Shown: positions 1 through 11,478, numbered from the stretch's first letter. The stretch: 64,000 nucleotides of DNA from Diphasiastrum complanatum (GCA_029204225.1 CM055097.1:30473785-30537784), one strand, 5' to 3'. Numbers and translations: made by a program. Notes: generated by a model not told the origin, from the sequence alone.

Positions 1-1158
1 AGGCCACCAATATCTTCAATTTCAAGACACCTTCTCAACTGTTGATCTGCACCAAGGTTATACAGAACATTGTTGATAATAGTATAAGGTGCGATTTTAT
101 ATTGAAATATTGTCTTCTTCTCCAAGTCATATCGTTCAGAATATATCTGATATTTAAGATATATAATAATATCATAATATAATGAATTCGAAGATGATAT
201 CTCGAATAAATTTTTATTTGGAAAATCATCATTAATAGGTTCTTCAATTTTTTTCGTGCTGAGTCACGAAAGATAATCAGCATTAGTATGATATTTTCCT
301 TGACAAAGCTCAACTTGATAAGTGAACTCTTGTAGCAACAAAATCCAGTGAGCACTTCGTTCAGATAAATCAGGTTTATTAACAAGATACTTCAAAGCAT
401 AATGATCAACATGAAATATAAAAACATATCCCAACAAATAAGACCGATTACAATAAAAATCATTCCAATGTTTCTCTTTCTGTTGCCGAATATTTTTTCT
501 CCGAGGAACTAAACTGGTGACTAGCATAGTATATTGGATAGTCTTTCTTCTGTTTGTCCTTCTGGCTCAGACATACACCAATAGCAAATATTGACATATC
601 AACATAACTTTGAAATAATATCGTCCAGTTAGGCGGTCTTAGAATTGGAGCATTAATCAGTTTGTGCTTAAGTTCTTCGAATGCTTTCTATTGTTCTCTC
701 ATCCAAATATAAGCGACTTGTTTCTTAAGTAACTGTGTAAGGGCTGCATCAATAGAGACATGATTCTAGATAAATCTTCTGTAATAACCAACATATTCTA
801 AGAAACTTCTTAGTTCACATAGATTCGTTGGTGTCAACAGATTCTTTATAACTTAGACTTTATCTTTGTTGATTTCTATTCCTCTGCTGGATATTCTATG
901 CTCGAGAAGTATACCTTCTCTCATACCGAAAAAACATTTTTTGTGGTGAAGAGACAAACAAGTGTCTCAACACCTCTACAATTTAAGTTTCAGGTTATGT
1001 ATAAAATTACCATTATCATTCTCTAAAAAGTAGCTAGCGCATTGCAAAGACCAAAAGGCATTTTATTATAGGCATAAGTGCCCCAATCCATGGTAAATGT
1101 GGTATTCAATCGATCCTCCTAGACTTACTCCAACTTGAATATAGCTCGAGAAACACAA
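1..1158 (-). pseudogene. Ty3/gypsy pol remnant: RT, RNase H, integrase N-terminus
   Basis: Reads from about 1155 down to 1 on the minus strand in shifted frames. From the high end it shows an RT block (TYAYNKMPFGLCNALATF), then GYYRRFI near 790, then an RNase H block at 527-264 containing DHYALKYLVNKPDLS and HTNADYLS. The linker to the integrase zinc region reaches the window edge. The same order occurs on the plus strand at 40395-42700, so both copies belong to one gypsy group. In-frame stops (for example after ALATF) and frameshifts show it is dead. The 5' half of pol, gag and both LTRs are missing. It is cut at about 1158 by unrelated palindrome-rich sequence. Confidence 0.85.
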
Positions 1159-1640
1159 CTACACATATGGGCATTTTGTCATGTGAACCCGATACTTAGC
1201 CAAATTTTGACATTTTTCTTTTGCGTGACATTGCCACACGTGGCACATCCATGTTAAAACTATTCCAGAGACACTACCAGTGAAATTCAGACTGGAGGTG
1301 GGGTCTGGCAACAAATTTTTAATTTTGCGTGACACTGCCAGGCATGGCAGTGCCACGCAATTTTTTTTAAACTCAAAATTCGAAACATGAGTGCCAAAAT
1401 GTGTTGCTGTGGCACAACCACACGTGGAAGTGCCATGTACGGTTGTTATTTAACGACTTATCATGTGACATGTATTTTTGGAAATTTTCCACGCATGGCA
1501 AATCTCTAGAGAAAATTCCAGGGAGTTGGCTTTTTTATTGCCACACGTGGCAATATCAAAACACAATACTTAAGAGATTTTGCTTTGAAAATTTGCCACG
1601 CGTTGGTGTAAATTTTTTTTTTTTACTATTATGAATAAGA
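1159..1640. repeat. Cluster of G-box-like inverted repeats
   Basis: Short copies of TGCCAC-N2-GTGGCA and variants recur at about 1232, 1337, 1418, 1488, 1539 and 1594, spaced roughly 50-105 bp apart. Two copies (1232 and 1539) read TTGCCACACGTGGCA. A small antisense ORF crosses the area, but it is low in complexity and contains the repeats, so I do not call it a gene. No terminal inverted repeats or target duplications bound the block. Confidence 0.6.
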
Positions 1641-2299
1641 TGTTGATAAACAACAACTTTATGATTAATTATAAAGCAAATTGAGATTTTTTTTGAGGTT
1701 TTGAATAAGTGCATACTTATCATAAAATGTGAACTAAAATCAAATGACCATTATGTCAAATTATTATGCTCTAACGAATTGACATTATTTTCGGTTGAAT
1801 ACAACATGCTATCTATGCATTTATGGACATTATGATGTGTTTGAATATTAAAAAAATTCCATAATTAAAATTTGACATTAACCTCAATATGGTATTAATG
1901 GATAAAAATATAAGTGTGAGCTAAATTTGCACTTGAAAAGATGCTAAGTACCTTGCAATTGAGAGCCCTGTGGTAGCTTGTTAAGCTAATTTGTTGATAA
2001 AAAGTTGCAATGTTATACACGTTTGTGTGTTTGCAAAGATGAATGAATAATCGAACATTGTGACAAAGTGTATTATTATCTCAAAGAAGATGTTTCTTAA
2101 TCATAATATATATTCAATCAACATTTTACACTTTCTAATTGTTCTCTTAGTTAGTTCACACATCTATTAATATTAATAAGTTTTTTAATTCTAAGCGATT
2201 GCGAGATGCGTTTGAAATGAAACTTTAGAAATGCAGCATCGTAGAAAAAAGTAATAATTTTAATTTGAAAACAATATATATTGACCAAAATGTATCATT
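1641..2299. other. AT-rich intergenic sequence
   Basis: No coding similarity, LTR boundary or obvious repeat recognised. It separates the palindrome cluster from the CACTA remnant. Confidence 0.4.
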
Positions 2300-3690
2300 T
2301 TATGACAAAATTATTTGTGACATGTACAAACTTTATTCATCATTGCAAGATTCAAATTCATCAGCCAATACATCTTGCAACTTATCTCCGCTAAGATGAT
2401 TTTCATCATCGCTATCGAAATCAAAACCTCTCAATATCGTCCTCATGCAAAGAATCATTGTTGTCCTCTTCATCATCAAAGTCGTCGGAATCATGAGAAT
2501 CAATTCTCGGGTTTTCAATATTTATAAAACTTGAAGATATATGTACATCTTCATCAGATTTACTTGTGTTGTCCAAATTTAGATCTTCCATTTCATTCTC
2601 AACATATGCATTTTTGAATACGTCTTGAGCATGGCTTAATTTGAACAACATACCACAAATCTTTAATTTGATATTGTCACATGTTGATTATAATTAAAAC
2701 AATAATCAATCATCGTACAGTTTAAAATTGTTCACTTAAAAAAATAGAGTTATAGACAAACCTTCCAATCACATCCTCTTGCAAATTCCCATTCTGTGTC
2801 AGATATGAATTGTCCCTTTGATCTTGCTTGTTGGAGTGTATCAACCATTTAGTCTATGGTGCATTGATTGGGCAATGGCTCAAGATCATGTGAAGGTGCA
2901 GCTTGACCTCTACGCGTATTGCGTCAGTGTCAATTTCTAGCCAATACCCATTTTTTTTTCTTCATATAAATCCAACCATTTATCCATTACTCTTGAATTA
3001 TATAGCATGAAGGTTGAAATGTTTTCTCTCAAATAGGTGTCATTTTTTTAAGACTACCCATACCTTGAGGTTTTTCACCTTTCACCTCATTGCTTTCCTC
3101 ATTATGCCATAGTCATGGAGCAGAGGGATCTATTTGAAACAAAACTTCGGTAGCATAAAATAGAGATTCTTGCACTAGCCATCCCTCCGACATGCTTCCC
3201 TCTGGCCTTCCCTTCTGATGCACAAAATCTTTCAACACTTTCATGAATCTCTCCAAGAAAAACATTCACCTACAGAAAATTTTAACACATCAATGAGAAC
3301 ATTTTGTTATTAATTTAGAAAAATCACACTACATTTATTGAAACCACTAAAATCAAATTCGAGTGTAATATACCTTGAGTGCATAGGACTGGCAGTGCAC
3401 AAGCAGATGCACCTGTACGTCTAGGATAGAAGCTGAAAAATCCCTCTCAAGCATACATACAGCCTCCACCATATCTTCTTGTTTTGTTTGCACGTCTATC
3501 TCACGAATCTCCTTACCACACATCCATCTACATCATGTTTGTAGTATAACTTGCGATGATTTTCATATACAACTTTGTTTAAATGACGTGAGTGTCGAGC
3601 ATCAATATTTGGTCCACAAATGAGGCATGCATGATATCCAGAAGTTGTAAAACCTAAAAGAATCAAATCCAATTCATGTTATAAATAGAA
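2300..3690 (-). pseudogene. CACTA (En/Spm) TNP2-like transposase remnant
   Basis: Minus-strand pieces match the second TNP2 copy at 55280-58220. At 3680-3580 is the short segment FTTSGYHACLICGP followed by KVVYENHRK. This jumps directly to a DUF4218-type segment (3520-3380: MVEAVCMLERDF and LDVQVHLLVH). A further exon at 3270-3110 reads FLERFMKVLKDFV and RPEGSMSEGWLVQESL. The part between ENHRK and the DUF4218 segment is deleted relative to the other copy. The tail (2651-2333) is strongly acidic (Asp/Glu/Ser runs). Inactive: deletions, stops, no N-terminal half. The upper edge abuts copia A at about 3728. Confidence 0.75.
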
Positions 3691-3728
3691 TTCTTTTAAA
3701 GATAAGATTGTCATTCATGAAAATTAAG

Positions 3729-6344
3729 TTCACACATGACCTTTCACAAACAGTACTTCACTTCTTTGTTGGCATATGGAGATGACAAGAGGGTGATCTA
3801 CACGGCCAATGATGGTGAGTGTGCAATCAAAGAAATTGGCACAATTCCTATTTCTCTCTCTACAAATAGAAATGCTCATTTGGAGGATGTCTTGTTTATT
3901 CCATCTATTACCAAAAATTTGCTTAGTGTGAGTCAAATGCTAAGTAAGGGCCTCAAGGTGGAGTTTGATGGAGATGCTTGTTTGATCAAAAGGAATGATG
4001 TCTTGATTGGAAAAGGTAAAAGGCAAGGGAAGTTGTTCAAACTTGATGCTTGTGTTATTGCTAACCAAGTTGGATGTGTTGCAAGGGAGCAAATTTCTAT
4101 TCAAGAGGTTTGGCAAAAAAGGATGGGACACCTCAACTTCAAGTCATTGAAGGTAATGGCAAGGAAGAAGGTTGTGATTGGTCTTCCAAGTTCCTTAAGT
4201 AATGTCAAGCATGTTTGTAAGTCTTGTGCTTTGTCTAAGTCACATAGACTACCTTATACTAGATCTATTTCTAGATCTACAAAGCCTTTTCAACTTGTAC
4301 ATTCGGATATTCATGGATCTACTACAATTAGCAATAGTGGAACTAAGATGTATGTAATATTCATTGACGATATTAGTAGATTTTGTTGGATCTATCTACT
4401 AAAGAGCAAGGATGAAGTGTATGATGTCTTTGTCAAGTTCAAGAATGCAAGGGAGAACCAATTTTCCACAAAGATCAAGTGAATGGTGGTGAGTACATAT
4501 CTAACAAGTTCAAGGCCTTTTGTGATGAGCATGGGATCAAGAGGGAGTATACAACATCAAGGACCCCACAACAAAATGGAGTGGCTGAAAGAAAGAATAG
4601 GACTTTATGTGAAAGTGCTAAAGCTGTGAGATTAATTGCTAATCTTGACAAACCCTTTTGGGATCAAGCTTTGTTGTGTGCCAATTTCTTGTGCAATAGG
4701 TGGCCGAGTGCTATTTTGGATGGAAGGACACCTTTTGAGATGCTTTTCTAGAGGAGGTCGAGTGTCAACTTTCTAAGAACCTTTGGATGCACATGCTATC
4801 TCAACATTACTCTTGATGATAGGACCAAGGAGGATCCATCTTCAAGAAGAGGTATTTTTGTTGGATATAGTGAGGTGAGTAAAGCCTACAAGGTTCACAT
4901 TCCTTCTACTAACAAAGTGATTGTTGGTAGAGATGTCATTTCTGATGAGGGGAACATTCCAAAGGTGTCTTCAAGCATGATTGATGGTAGAGTGGATGGA
5001 TCTAACATTCTTGATGTTGATGAGAAGGATCTTACTTTGGATGGTGGTGATGATGGACCTTCATCAAGTCAAAAGCCAAGGAGAACATCAAGACAAAGAC
5101 AAGTACCTTCAAGGCTCACATATGATCAAAAGGGTAAGCAAGTAATTTCTGGAAATTATGTTGCTTTCCTAACCTCTTTGGATGAGCCTACAAGTGTAGA
5201 TCAGGCAAGGAAAGAAAAGGAGTGGATCCAAGCAATGGATCTTGAGTATCGATCTCTTATGAAGAGTGGAACATCGTTTGGAGGATTTTCTTGTGTACAT
5301 GGAGCTATGAAAGTGGATGGATGTTATCTTGCTATAAAATCAAGTAATGGATCTGGAAAACAAATTTTGTTCAATGACTTTGATGATCAGGCTGAAGATC
5401 AAGAGGTTGATCTCAAAGCACTTCAACTAGTCAAAAGGGAAGTTGGCAATTTGGAGCTAGTCAAGAGCATCAAAGGAGAGGTAATTGACAAAGATGTTAT
5501 GGATCTATTTTTGCAGCATATTGAAGACTCAAGTAAGGTCAAATGATTAGCAAGGAAGTGTTGTTCAAGTTTACGTTACTTGTTCTATCTCATGTTTGAG
5601 CAATTTCATGTGGATGTGTGCAAATTGTCAAGATATGGTAAAACTAGCTACATTGGTGAACATTGTTTTGATGTTGGATTTGTACTAGCATTCTTGGGTG
5701 GTTTTGCTGATGGAAATGAAGCTATTGGAGGTTCATTATGTCACTCATTCATGGATAAGTCACCAAGGCTTGATGGCATCTTTTGGCAAGATGGAGATGG
5801 AAGCTCATTCATGGAGTATCATGGTGGATACATGGCAACAAAGAACAAAGGAGGAGGAGACATGCAAGCAAAAGTTGATCACTCAAATTTATTGTTTGTT
5901 TGCTGTATTTATCCAGAGAGCTCAGAGTTGGAATCATGGTGGAATCATTTCATTTACATTCTATTTGATTCTTCATGTTCTAGTCACATTTTTACATGTA
6001 AAATTGATGTAAAAAATAGTGAAGCATCCCAAGTGGACACTATTCTCTATATCAATTATGGTTGTTTGTATTTTGAGCATTACATGATCATTGAAAGGAG
6101 ATCTATTCTTAGGAAGAAGATCATTCTTATGATGAATCAAAGTTCTATGGTCAAAAACTATGCTAGGAGCCAGCATATTGAGATACAATATCATTTTGTG
6201 AGGGAGCGGAGCTTCAACATGTGTCTTCAAGGGAATGTGTAGCTGATATATTCACCAAAGCATTGGGAAAAGACTTGTTCATGAAGCATAGGACTTCACT
6301 TGGAGTATTATCAAAGTCTATGCTAAAACTAGTTGAAGAGGGAG
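3729..6344 (+). pseudogene. Copia A gag-pol remnant (protease end, integrase, RNase H end)
   Basis: Begins inside the protease active-site region: SSHMTFHKQYF follows where DSGAS would be, so gag and the catalytic aspartate are lost. GAG-pre-integrase and integrase follow (HSDIHG near 4300; frameshift near 4480; NGVAERKNR near 4580). The integrase C-terminus contains a stop at 4749-4751. The frame from 4875 reaches EYRSLMKSGT, where copia RT should start, but instead enters unrelated sequence (separate entry). Copia homology resumes at about 6105 with NQSSMV and RSQHIEIQYHFVRER, the RNase H end, then after a frameshift VADIFTKALGKDLF. A purine-rich tract precedes the 3' LTR. No 5' LTR is present. 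Confidence 0.85.
5272..6105 (+). other. Foreign block replacing the RT of copia A
   Basis: Between MKSGT (the point where copia pol normally continues WELV) and the RNase H tail there are about 830 bp without copia similarity. The pol frame continues open through the junction for about 90 codons and stops at 5544-5546, giving a hydrophilic Asp/Glu/Lys-rich stretch (for example FNDFDDQAEDQEVDLK). A further frame runs 5580-6242. I do not recognise either. Capture of a host transcript fragment, insertion of another repeat, or a very diverged RT are all possible. The absence of YVDD, LKQAPR or any RT landmark argues against a diverged RT. Confidence 0.55.
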
Positions 6345-6969
6345 TGTGAAAGATTCAACTAGTTTCATCACATTTTGTAATATTTCCATATTTGGCATAT
6401 TGAGATTGACTTTTCAAAGTTCATTAGTCTAAATTTCATCTGAATAAACACTCTTTGAAAGTGTGGGAAAGATAGAATGAGAGTTTGAGTAGATTCAATT
6501 TGAATAAGTTGGGTACATTGAATCTAGACCCAAAATTAGTAGGGTTAGCATTTTGGTGGTAAAGCCAAGTGTCCAAATAGGGTTTGAACCTACTATAAAA
6601 GGATGTAACTCGTGGAGAGAGTCATCTTCTCTCTTCTCTATTTCATTTCATGCTTATACATGGTTCTCTTGGGTTCTACTATCCATTGGTGCACTATCTT
6701 GGTGATTGCTTGCAATTCTATGTGTAGAATGATCTATATTTGCTATTTTTGGATCCACACGTGTGAAATACAGTAGCTTGCTGGTTTTGTACGGAAAACA
6801 ATAGTACATAATCATTTCATTAAAGTTTGATCAAGTTCTATTAGTGTTTGTATCTCAAATTCTGTGTAGATGCTGATTTTTCTATATTGGTGAGATTGGT
6901 AGTGTATTTCTCTTTCTAACCAAAGATCATTCAAGTAGATTGGATCTTAAGGATCTGAAATCTTTCACA
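6345..6969 (+). repeat. 3' LTR of copia A (625 bp)
   Basis: Starts TGTGAAAGAT directly after a purine-rich tract (GAAGAGGGAG) and ends ATCTTTCACA. This is a perfect 10-bp terminal inverted repeat with canonical TG...CA ends. A TATA-like CTATAAAA lies near 6590 and a CACACGTGTG palindrome at 6756-6765. The following sequence is an antisense C-type LTR, so copia A probably inserted into it. With no 5' LTR the target duplication cannot be checked. Confidence 0.85.
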
Positions 6970-7127
6970 TGGGAAGTATCCAAAAAATTTTCTAAGTAAA
7001 AACAAGCTGCTCTCCTCGGGTAGAGAGAGAAAATCATCATAAGCTCTCGGGTAGAGAGAGAAAGCTAGAAAGTTACACTCAAAATCCACTCAATCTCAAA
7101 ATTATTTAGATCCAAATGAGAAGTACC
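6970..7127 (-). repeat. LTR fragment, copia C family, antisense
   Basis: Reverse complement of about 11130-11300 in the copia C LTR. It shares the two CTCTCTCTACCCGAG blocks, the GGAGAGCAGCTTGTTT stretch and TACTTCCCA. It is wedged between the copia A 3' LTR and the copia B 5' LTR, so it is the remaining target in which both later elements sit. Confidence 0.8.
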
Positions 7128-7915
7128 TGTGAAAAATGCAAAAATAAACTTGGTAGAGGCCAAAAATCTTGTACATAGATAAACACACGTGTGGAGCCTG
7201 ATCCCACTTGTATATATGATTTAATTCAAGTTCTAGTGGCTAAAATGGCCAAAAACTAGTTTTCTAGACATATGACACATGGCATCAATCTATTGATTGC
7301 ATGAGCCACGTCCTTTGGTTACGTGTCATATCCCATGTGTAGAGGACAGTTCACACGTGTGAAATAAGTTGAAGTAGACGAAGTTTGACTTCTGGAAGAT
7401 TTCCAAGTAGATCTCCATATAGAAGGAAAATGGACCAAAAGTGCTCAAAATAGAAGGTTTTGTCCAAGTGTCAGTTTTGCATGATGAATCATCACATGAC
7501 AAAGCACCTTCACACATGTGGGATCAAAGGGATGATCAGTACCACGAGCTCCCACTTATTGTATATATAGAGCCACATTTGGCCATAATCATTGTGAGAC
7601 ACCAATCTTGGTTTTGGAAGCAATTTTGAGTGATTTTCTCCATTTGTCTACATTTGTTTTGATTGTTTTGAGGTTCTATCAATGTGTACTTGATTTTCAG
7701 GTTGGAGTCCGTACTCAGACAGGGTTTCACACATGGGAAACCAGAAAGTACACCTACCTTCAATTAATGATTGTTCTTGTTAGGATTTTGTGTCTAGAAT
7801 TGATCTAGATTGATCTTAATCTCAAGTAGATTGATAGATCAAGTAATCTGACAACCAATCCCTCTTGAGGATCAGATTAGGATCCACTCTTGGTCCTTTT
7901 TGTACTTTTTGCACA
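7128..7915 (+). repeat. 5' LTR of copia B (788 bp)
   Basis: Begins TGTGAAAAATGC and ends TTTTTGCACA immediately before the tRNA-Met primer site at 7916. A related copy (solo LTR) lies antisense at 45634-46466. A TATA-like TGTATATATAGAG is at about 7560. Palindromic boxes CACACGTGTG (7184) and TCACACGTGTGA (7351) and near-copies at about 7502 and 7727 lie within it. No matching 3' LTR is present in the window. Confidence 0.85.
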
Positions 7916-7937
7916 TGGTATCAGAGCCTAGTACAAG
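7916..7937 (+). other. Primer-binding site of copia B (initiator tRNA-Met)
   Basis: TGGTATCAGAGCCTAG directly abuts the LTR end. TGGTATCAGAGC is the standard plant copia site complementary to the 3' end of initiator tRNA-Met. Confidence 0.9.
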
Positions 7938-8518
7938 AGGTTTTGTTGAAATTGATAGGGTTAATCCAAATCAAATCCAAAATTAGCAATTTTTTGAAAA
8001 CTAGTCAAATTTTGTGTAGCGAGTTGGATTTGATATCTATCCTCAAAATTTTTGGTCTGGATCCTGTTGTGGGCTGTAGGAACTCTTTTCACACGTGTGA
8101 GACCGTACAGCTCCAGTTTTGACTGAGAAATTTCAAAAAATTGTAAAATTTGACTCACATACCCAATTTGAGTGATTTTTTTGTGCAAAATCAAGCATTT
8201 TCTATAGTGAATGTAATCCCTTGATTAGTTCTTGGATTAGATCAGCCAAAAAACTAAAATTGATGCTTGAATTAGGTGCACTAATTGATCTTCTCTGATT
8301 TTTTGAGTGTATGTTGAGGTTGAAGAGAGAAATTGCTAAAAATCATAGATTAAGGAGTGATTTTGCAAGTTTGAGACTAGAATCTAAATTTCCATCATTC
8401 TAGATTGGTTCATGAGTTATAGGATTGAGTCTATATGCTTTCTAAATTTCTAGAAGACTTTAGGTTCAGATCTCTTAGAGAAAGCATAAGAGTTTCTAGT
8501 GCTTTTTCACATTCAAAA
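7938..8518 (+). other. Untranslated leader of copia B
   Basis: No coding similarity. Contains another TCACACGTGTGA palindrome at 8089-8100. It ends at the gag start codon. Confidence 0.6.
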
Positions 8519-9507
8519 ATGGCATCAATGGGTGGTTTTTTGCTTGAAGCTAGTGAAAGACTTACATCCACTAATTATGCTACTTGGATAGTTCAAATGG
8601 AGTCTTTCCTTTTACTTCATGATCTTTATGACATAGTACTTGAGGTGGAAGTAGAACCTCAAGGAGGAGTTGAATTGGCTACGTACAAAAAGAGATTTAG
8701 AATTGCATTACATTGCATAAAAATGAATGTAAGTAATGAACTTTTGAAAGAAATCTCATCTTGTGCCACTTTTAAAGAGGCATGGGATTCATTAAAATCC
8801 ATTTATGGATACAAGAACACTTCAAGGATACTCATGCTTAGAAATCAAATCCTTCAAAGCATGAAAGGAAGTAGTGAAAGTGCCGAAAATTATGTCTTTA
8901 GGATCAAATCTTTGAATAAGGAGTTGTCTTCTATAGATGATAAAATCAAAGATGATTAATTAGTTCAAATCATTTTGAATGGATTAGGAGATGATTATTC
9001 CAATCTTGTTCAAACCTTTGTTATTGAAGATTCACTTCCTAGTATTGAAAAACTTCAAAGTGTGCTTGTTAGTGAGGAGAGTAGAATGCTTCATATCAAA
9101 AGTAGGATGAGCTCCTTATCTTTGAATGATGGTGATGAAAAAACTAACTTTTCTTTGAAAGGCAAGAAGAAGAAGTTTCCATCCAAGAAGACTCAAGACA
9201 TGGAGATAGAGAACAAAGATGGAGCATCAAGTTCCAAAGGCAAGAGCAAGAAGGACAAGAAGAAGCTAAAGTGTTTCTTTTGTGGAAAAAAAGGACATTT
9301 TGCATCCGAGTGCTACAAGAAGAAGAATTCCCAAGAGAAGGACAATCAAGGCAATCTTGTGCTTGAGGAGGAGGAAGAAGGCAATCCATCTTTGATGGTA
9401 TCCTCACCACAAACATCTAATCAAGACACTTGGTGGATTGATAGTGGGGCAAGCTCTCACATGAGTCACCAAAAAGGCTACTTTTCTAATCTACTTTCTT
9501 ACAATAG
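8519..9507 (+). pseudogene. Copia B gag and start of protease
   Basis: Start chosen at ATG 8519 (MASMGGFLLEASERL), matching the start of copia C gag (MSSMGSSLLEPSERL). The UBN2-type gag core follows (NYATWIVQMESF, YKKRFRIALHCIKMNVSN). A TAA at 8957-8959 interrupts DDKIKDD-LVQIILNGL. Lysine-rich sequence leads to a CCHC zinc knuckle (CFFCGKKGHFASEC, about 9272-9313) and the protease active site WWIDSGASSHM (about 9432-9464). Homology stops at about 9507, where unrelated sequence begins. Integrase, RT, RNase H and 3' LTR are missing, so the element is dead. Confidence 0.85.
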
Positions 9508-10250
9508 ATGTTGGATGACGACGCCTCGGATGCTGTGAATTTTCGAATTGCAACAACCCAGGTTGAAGCTACCCAGCTCTCCACTCCTGGTGATACTACT
9601 ATTTCTATTGTTGTTGCTGCTACTGTTGTCGAGCCACATGCCACTCGGGTCGATACTTCATAGAGATATCAGACACCAAAGCCAGAGTCGTCGACTTGGT
9701 TCAATAATTTGTCCTTTGTTGCTTAGCAAGCTATCATGTACATACCAAATGCCCATGCTGTGAGCCAGAGATATGACAATAAGATTGCCAAAATATAGGG
9801 GCAAAACAAAGAATTGAAGAAGAAGATGATGAAGTTGAATGCAATTTCTCAACAATAGTGGATTCAGAGTGTTCAACATTTGAATTTATCTCAATAGTGG
9901 TATTACAACCTAAAATATTTAAGATCCAGGAGATCAAACATTCAGAACAACAAACCAGAAAAACAAGTTGAAGTTACATGTAGTTTCTGACAGAGGACAC
10001 TTGTGAAGAAAAACTTGACACTGTAGTTTTACACGAGATTCTACACAAGCAAAAAACACAACACTACAGTTTTATATGAGATTCTACACAGGTGAAAAAC
10101 CTGAGACTCTGTAGAAATACACAGGATTTCAAGAATAGACTATCTACATCTTCACGTTCCAATAACGACTGCTAAAACAATCTTGTAAATGTAAAGTTAG
10201 AATGATGCAAGATCTTCTGGTTGCTATAAATGTAAATGAGCGATTGAAGA
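9508..10250 (+). pseudogene. Decayed ORF with coiled-coil character
   Basis: Plus-strand reading from about 9508 gives a Thr/Val/Ala-rich stretch, then TPKPESSTWFNNLSFVA, then a Lys/Gln-rich helix-like run (KNKELKKKM-type heptads, about 9780-9840). Stops are TAG where Gln would fit (for example A-stop-QAIMYIP and I-stop-GQNKELKK), consistent with CAG-to-TAG decay. The layout resembles the C-terminal half of the accessory ORF at 51444-54034, but identity is weak. No function is assigned. Confidence 0.4.
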
Positions 10251-10838
10251 TATTATGAATGTTAAAAAGTCATTTGACAGAGATTAAATGACCAGAACGG
10301 GTCTTTCAATACCTGACTCCTCGTTAGTGAATATACATAGAGAGAGAGAGATTCAGAACTTTAGCAAATGCTTTGAATCTGTGAGTAGGATCACGCGCTT
10401 ATCAGTGCAATTGTATTGTGGTCTGATTGTTGTTACTACAACTTATAGATTCGCTACTGTTCTACATCCTTTTGCATTCTTGTTGAGTGAAATTAACTCT
10501 CACTCCTCTTATGCAAACATCAACATAAAGAGAAATGTATGGTTGTCTCTGACGTCTAAATTATTTCTACATTCTCTTCATATCAGATTATCAATATTAG
10601 AGAATTGCATGGTTGTCTCAGATGCCTAATCGTTTCTGCAATCTCTCTTTCATGGCAGTCTAAGACTCCTACACTGATAATCTTATTCAACACATAAGAA
10701 CAGCTCGTAATCTCTGTTCTCTAGGTAAACCATGATCCTGTTAAAGCACAATCATCACTGTTTTGAAGAATGGAAAAAGATTATCTATGTTAGATATAGG
10801 GGTCTTATGTTTTTTACATCAAGCATCTAGGTGTAGGA
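10251..10838. other. Noncoding spacer with an imperfect repeat
   Basis: Contains two imperfect copies of a unit with GGTTGTCTC near 10539 and 10610 (AGAAATGTATGGTTGTCTC against AGAATTGCATGGTTGTCTC) about 70 bp apart. No gene recognised. It ends at the copia C 5' LTR. Confidence 0.4.
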
Positions 10839-11464
10839 TGTTGATAGGAACAAATTTGACATAGATGACAAATTATGCATTTTCACTTGTAATGCCACTA
10901 TTGAGCCAAAATAGGGTAAAAGGCTAAACTCGTGCCAATTAGAGTGAAGACAAGTGTAATGCCTTTGTTTGATGAATTCTAAGAGGTCCAATAGGATTTA
11001 GAGGTGGAACCATGTGAGGTCCAATAGGAATTTGAGGTGTGCTTGAATATAGTCCAATAGGATTAAGAGGTGACAAAGTGTGGTCCAATCATACTTAAGC
11101 ATAGTGGTAGCTCGTGGATCTACTAGTATCATTGTACTCCTCATTTTGGATCTAATTGATTTGGTGATTATGTGGATTTTGAGTGTTATTGGATTTCTAG
11201 CTTTCTCTCTCTACCCGAGAGCTCATGATGGTTTCTCTCTCTGTACCCAAGGAGAGCAGCTTGTTTCTACTTAGAATAATTTGTGAATACTTCCCACATG
11301 TGTGAGTGAGAGTTGGAAGTGATTGAATGCACGTAGTAGTGTGTTTTTGCCATAGGATCTAAGATTGATCTTGAATCTCAATCTAGTCTTGATCTTGGTG
11401 TATCTACACACCTTAGGAGATCACAAATACATGTTGTGGACAATCCACACGTGTGAAATCAACA
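10839..11464 (+). repeat. 5' LTR of copia C (626 bp)
   Basis: Starts TGTTGATAGG and ends GAAATCAACA (7-bp terminal inverted repeat TGTTGAT/ATCAACA), immediately followed by TGGTATCAGAGCC. It contains GGTCCAATAGG repeats near 10985-11050, pyrimidine blocks CTCTCTCTACCCGAG, and CACACGTGTG at 11446-11455. Antisense relatives are at 6970-7127 and 47293-47655. Confidence 0.88.
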
Positions 11465-11478
11465 TGGTATCAGAGCCT
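11465..11478 (+). other. Primer-binding site of copia C (initiator tRNA-Met)
   Basis: TGGTATCAGAGCCT begins at the first base after the LTR. Confidence 0.9.

Noticed and set aside
1159-1356. Small antisense ORF over the palindrome cluster
   Set aside because: Composition follows the repeats and no homology is recognised.
10288-10629. 113-codon plus-strand ORF
   Set aside because: No recognisable motif; overlaps an imperfect tandem repeat in noncoding sequence.
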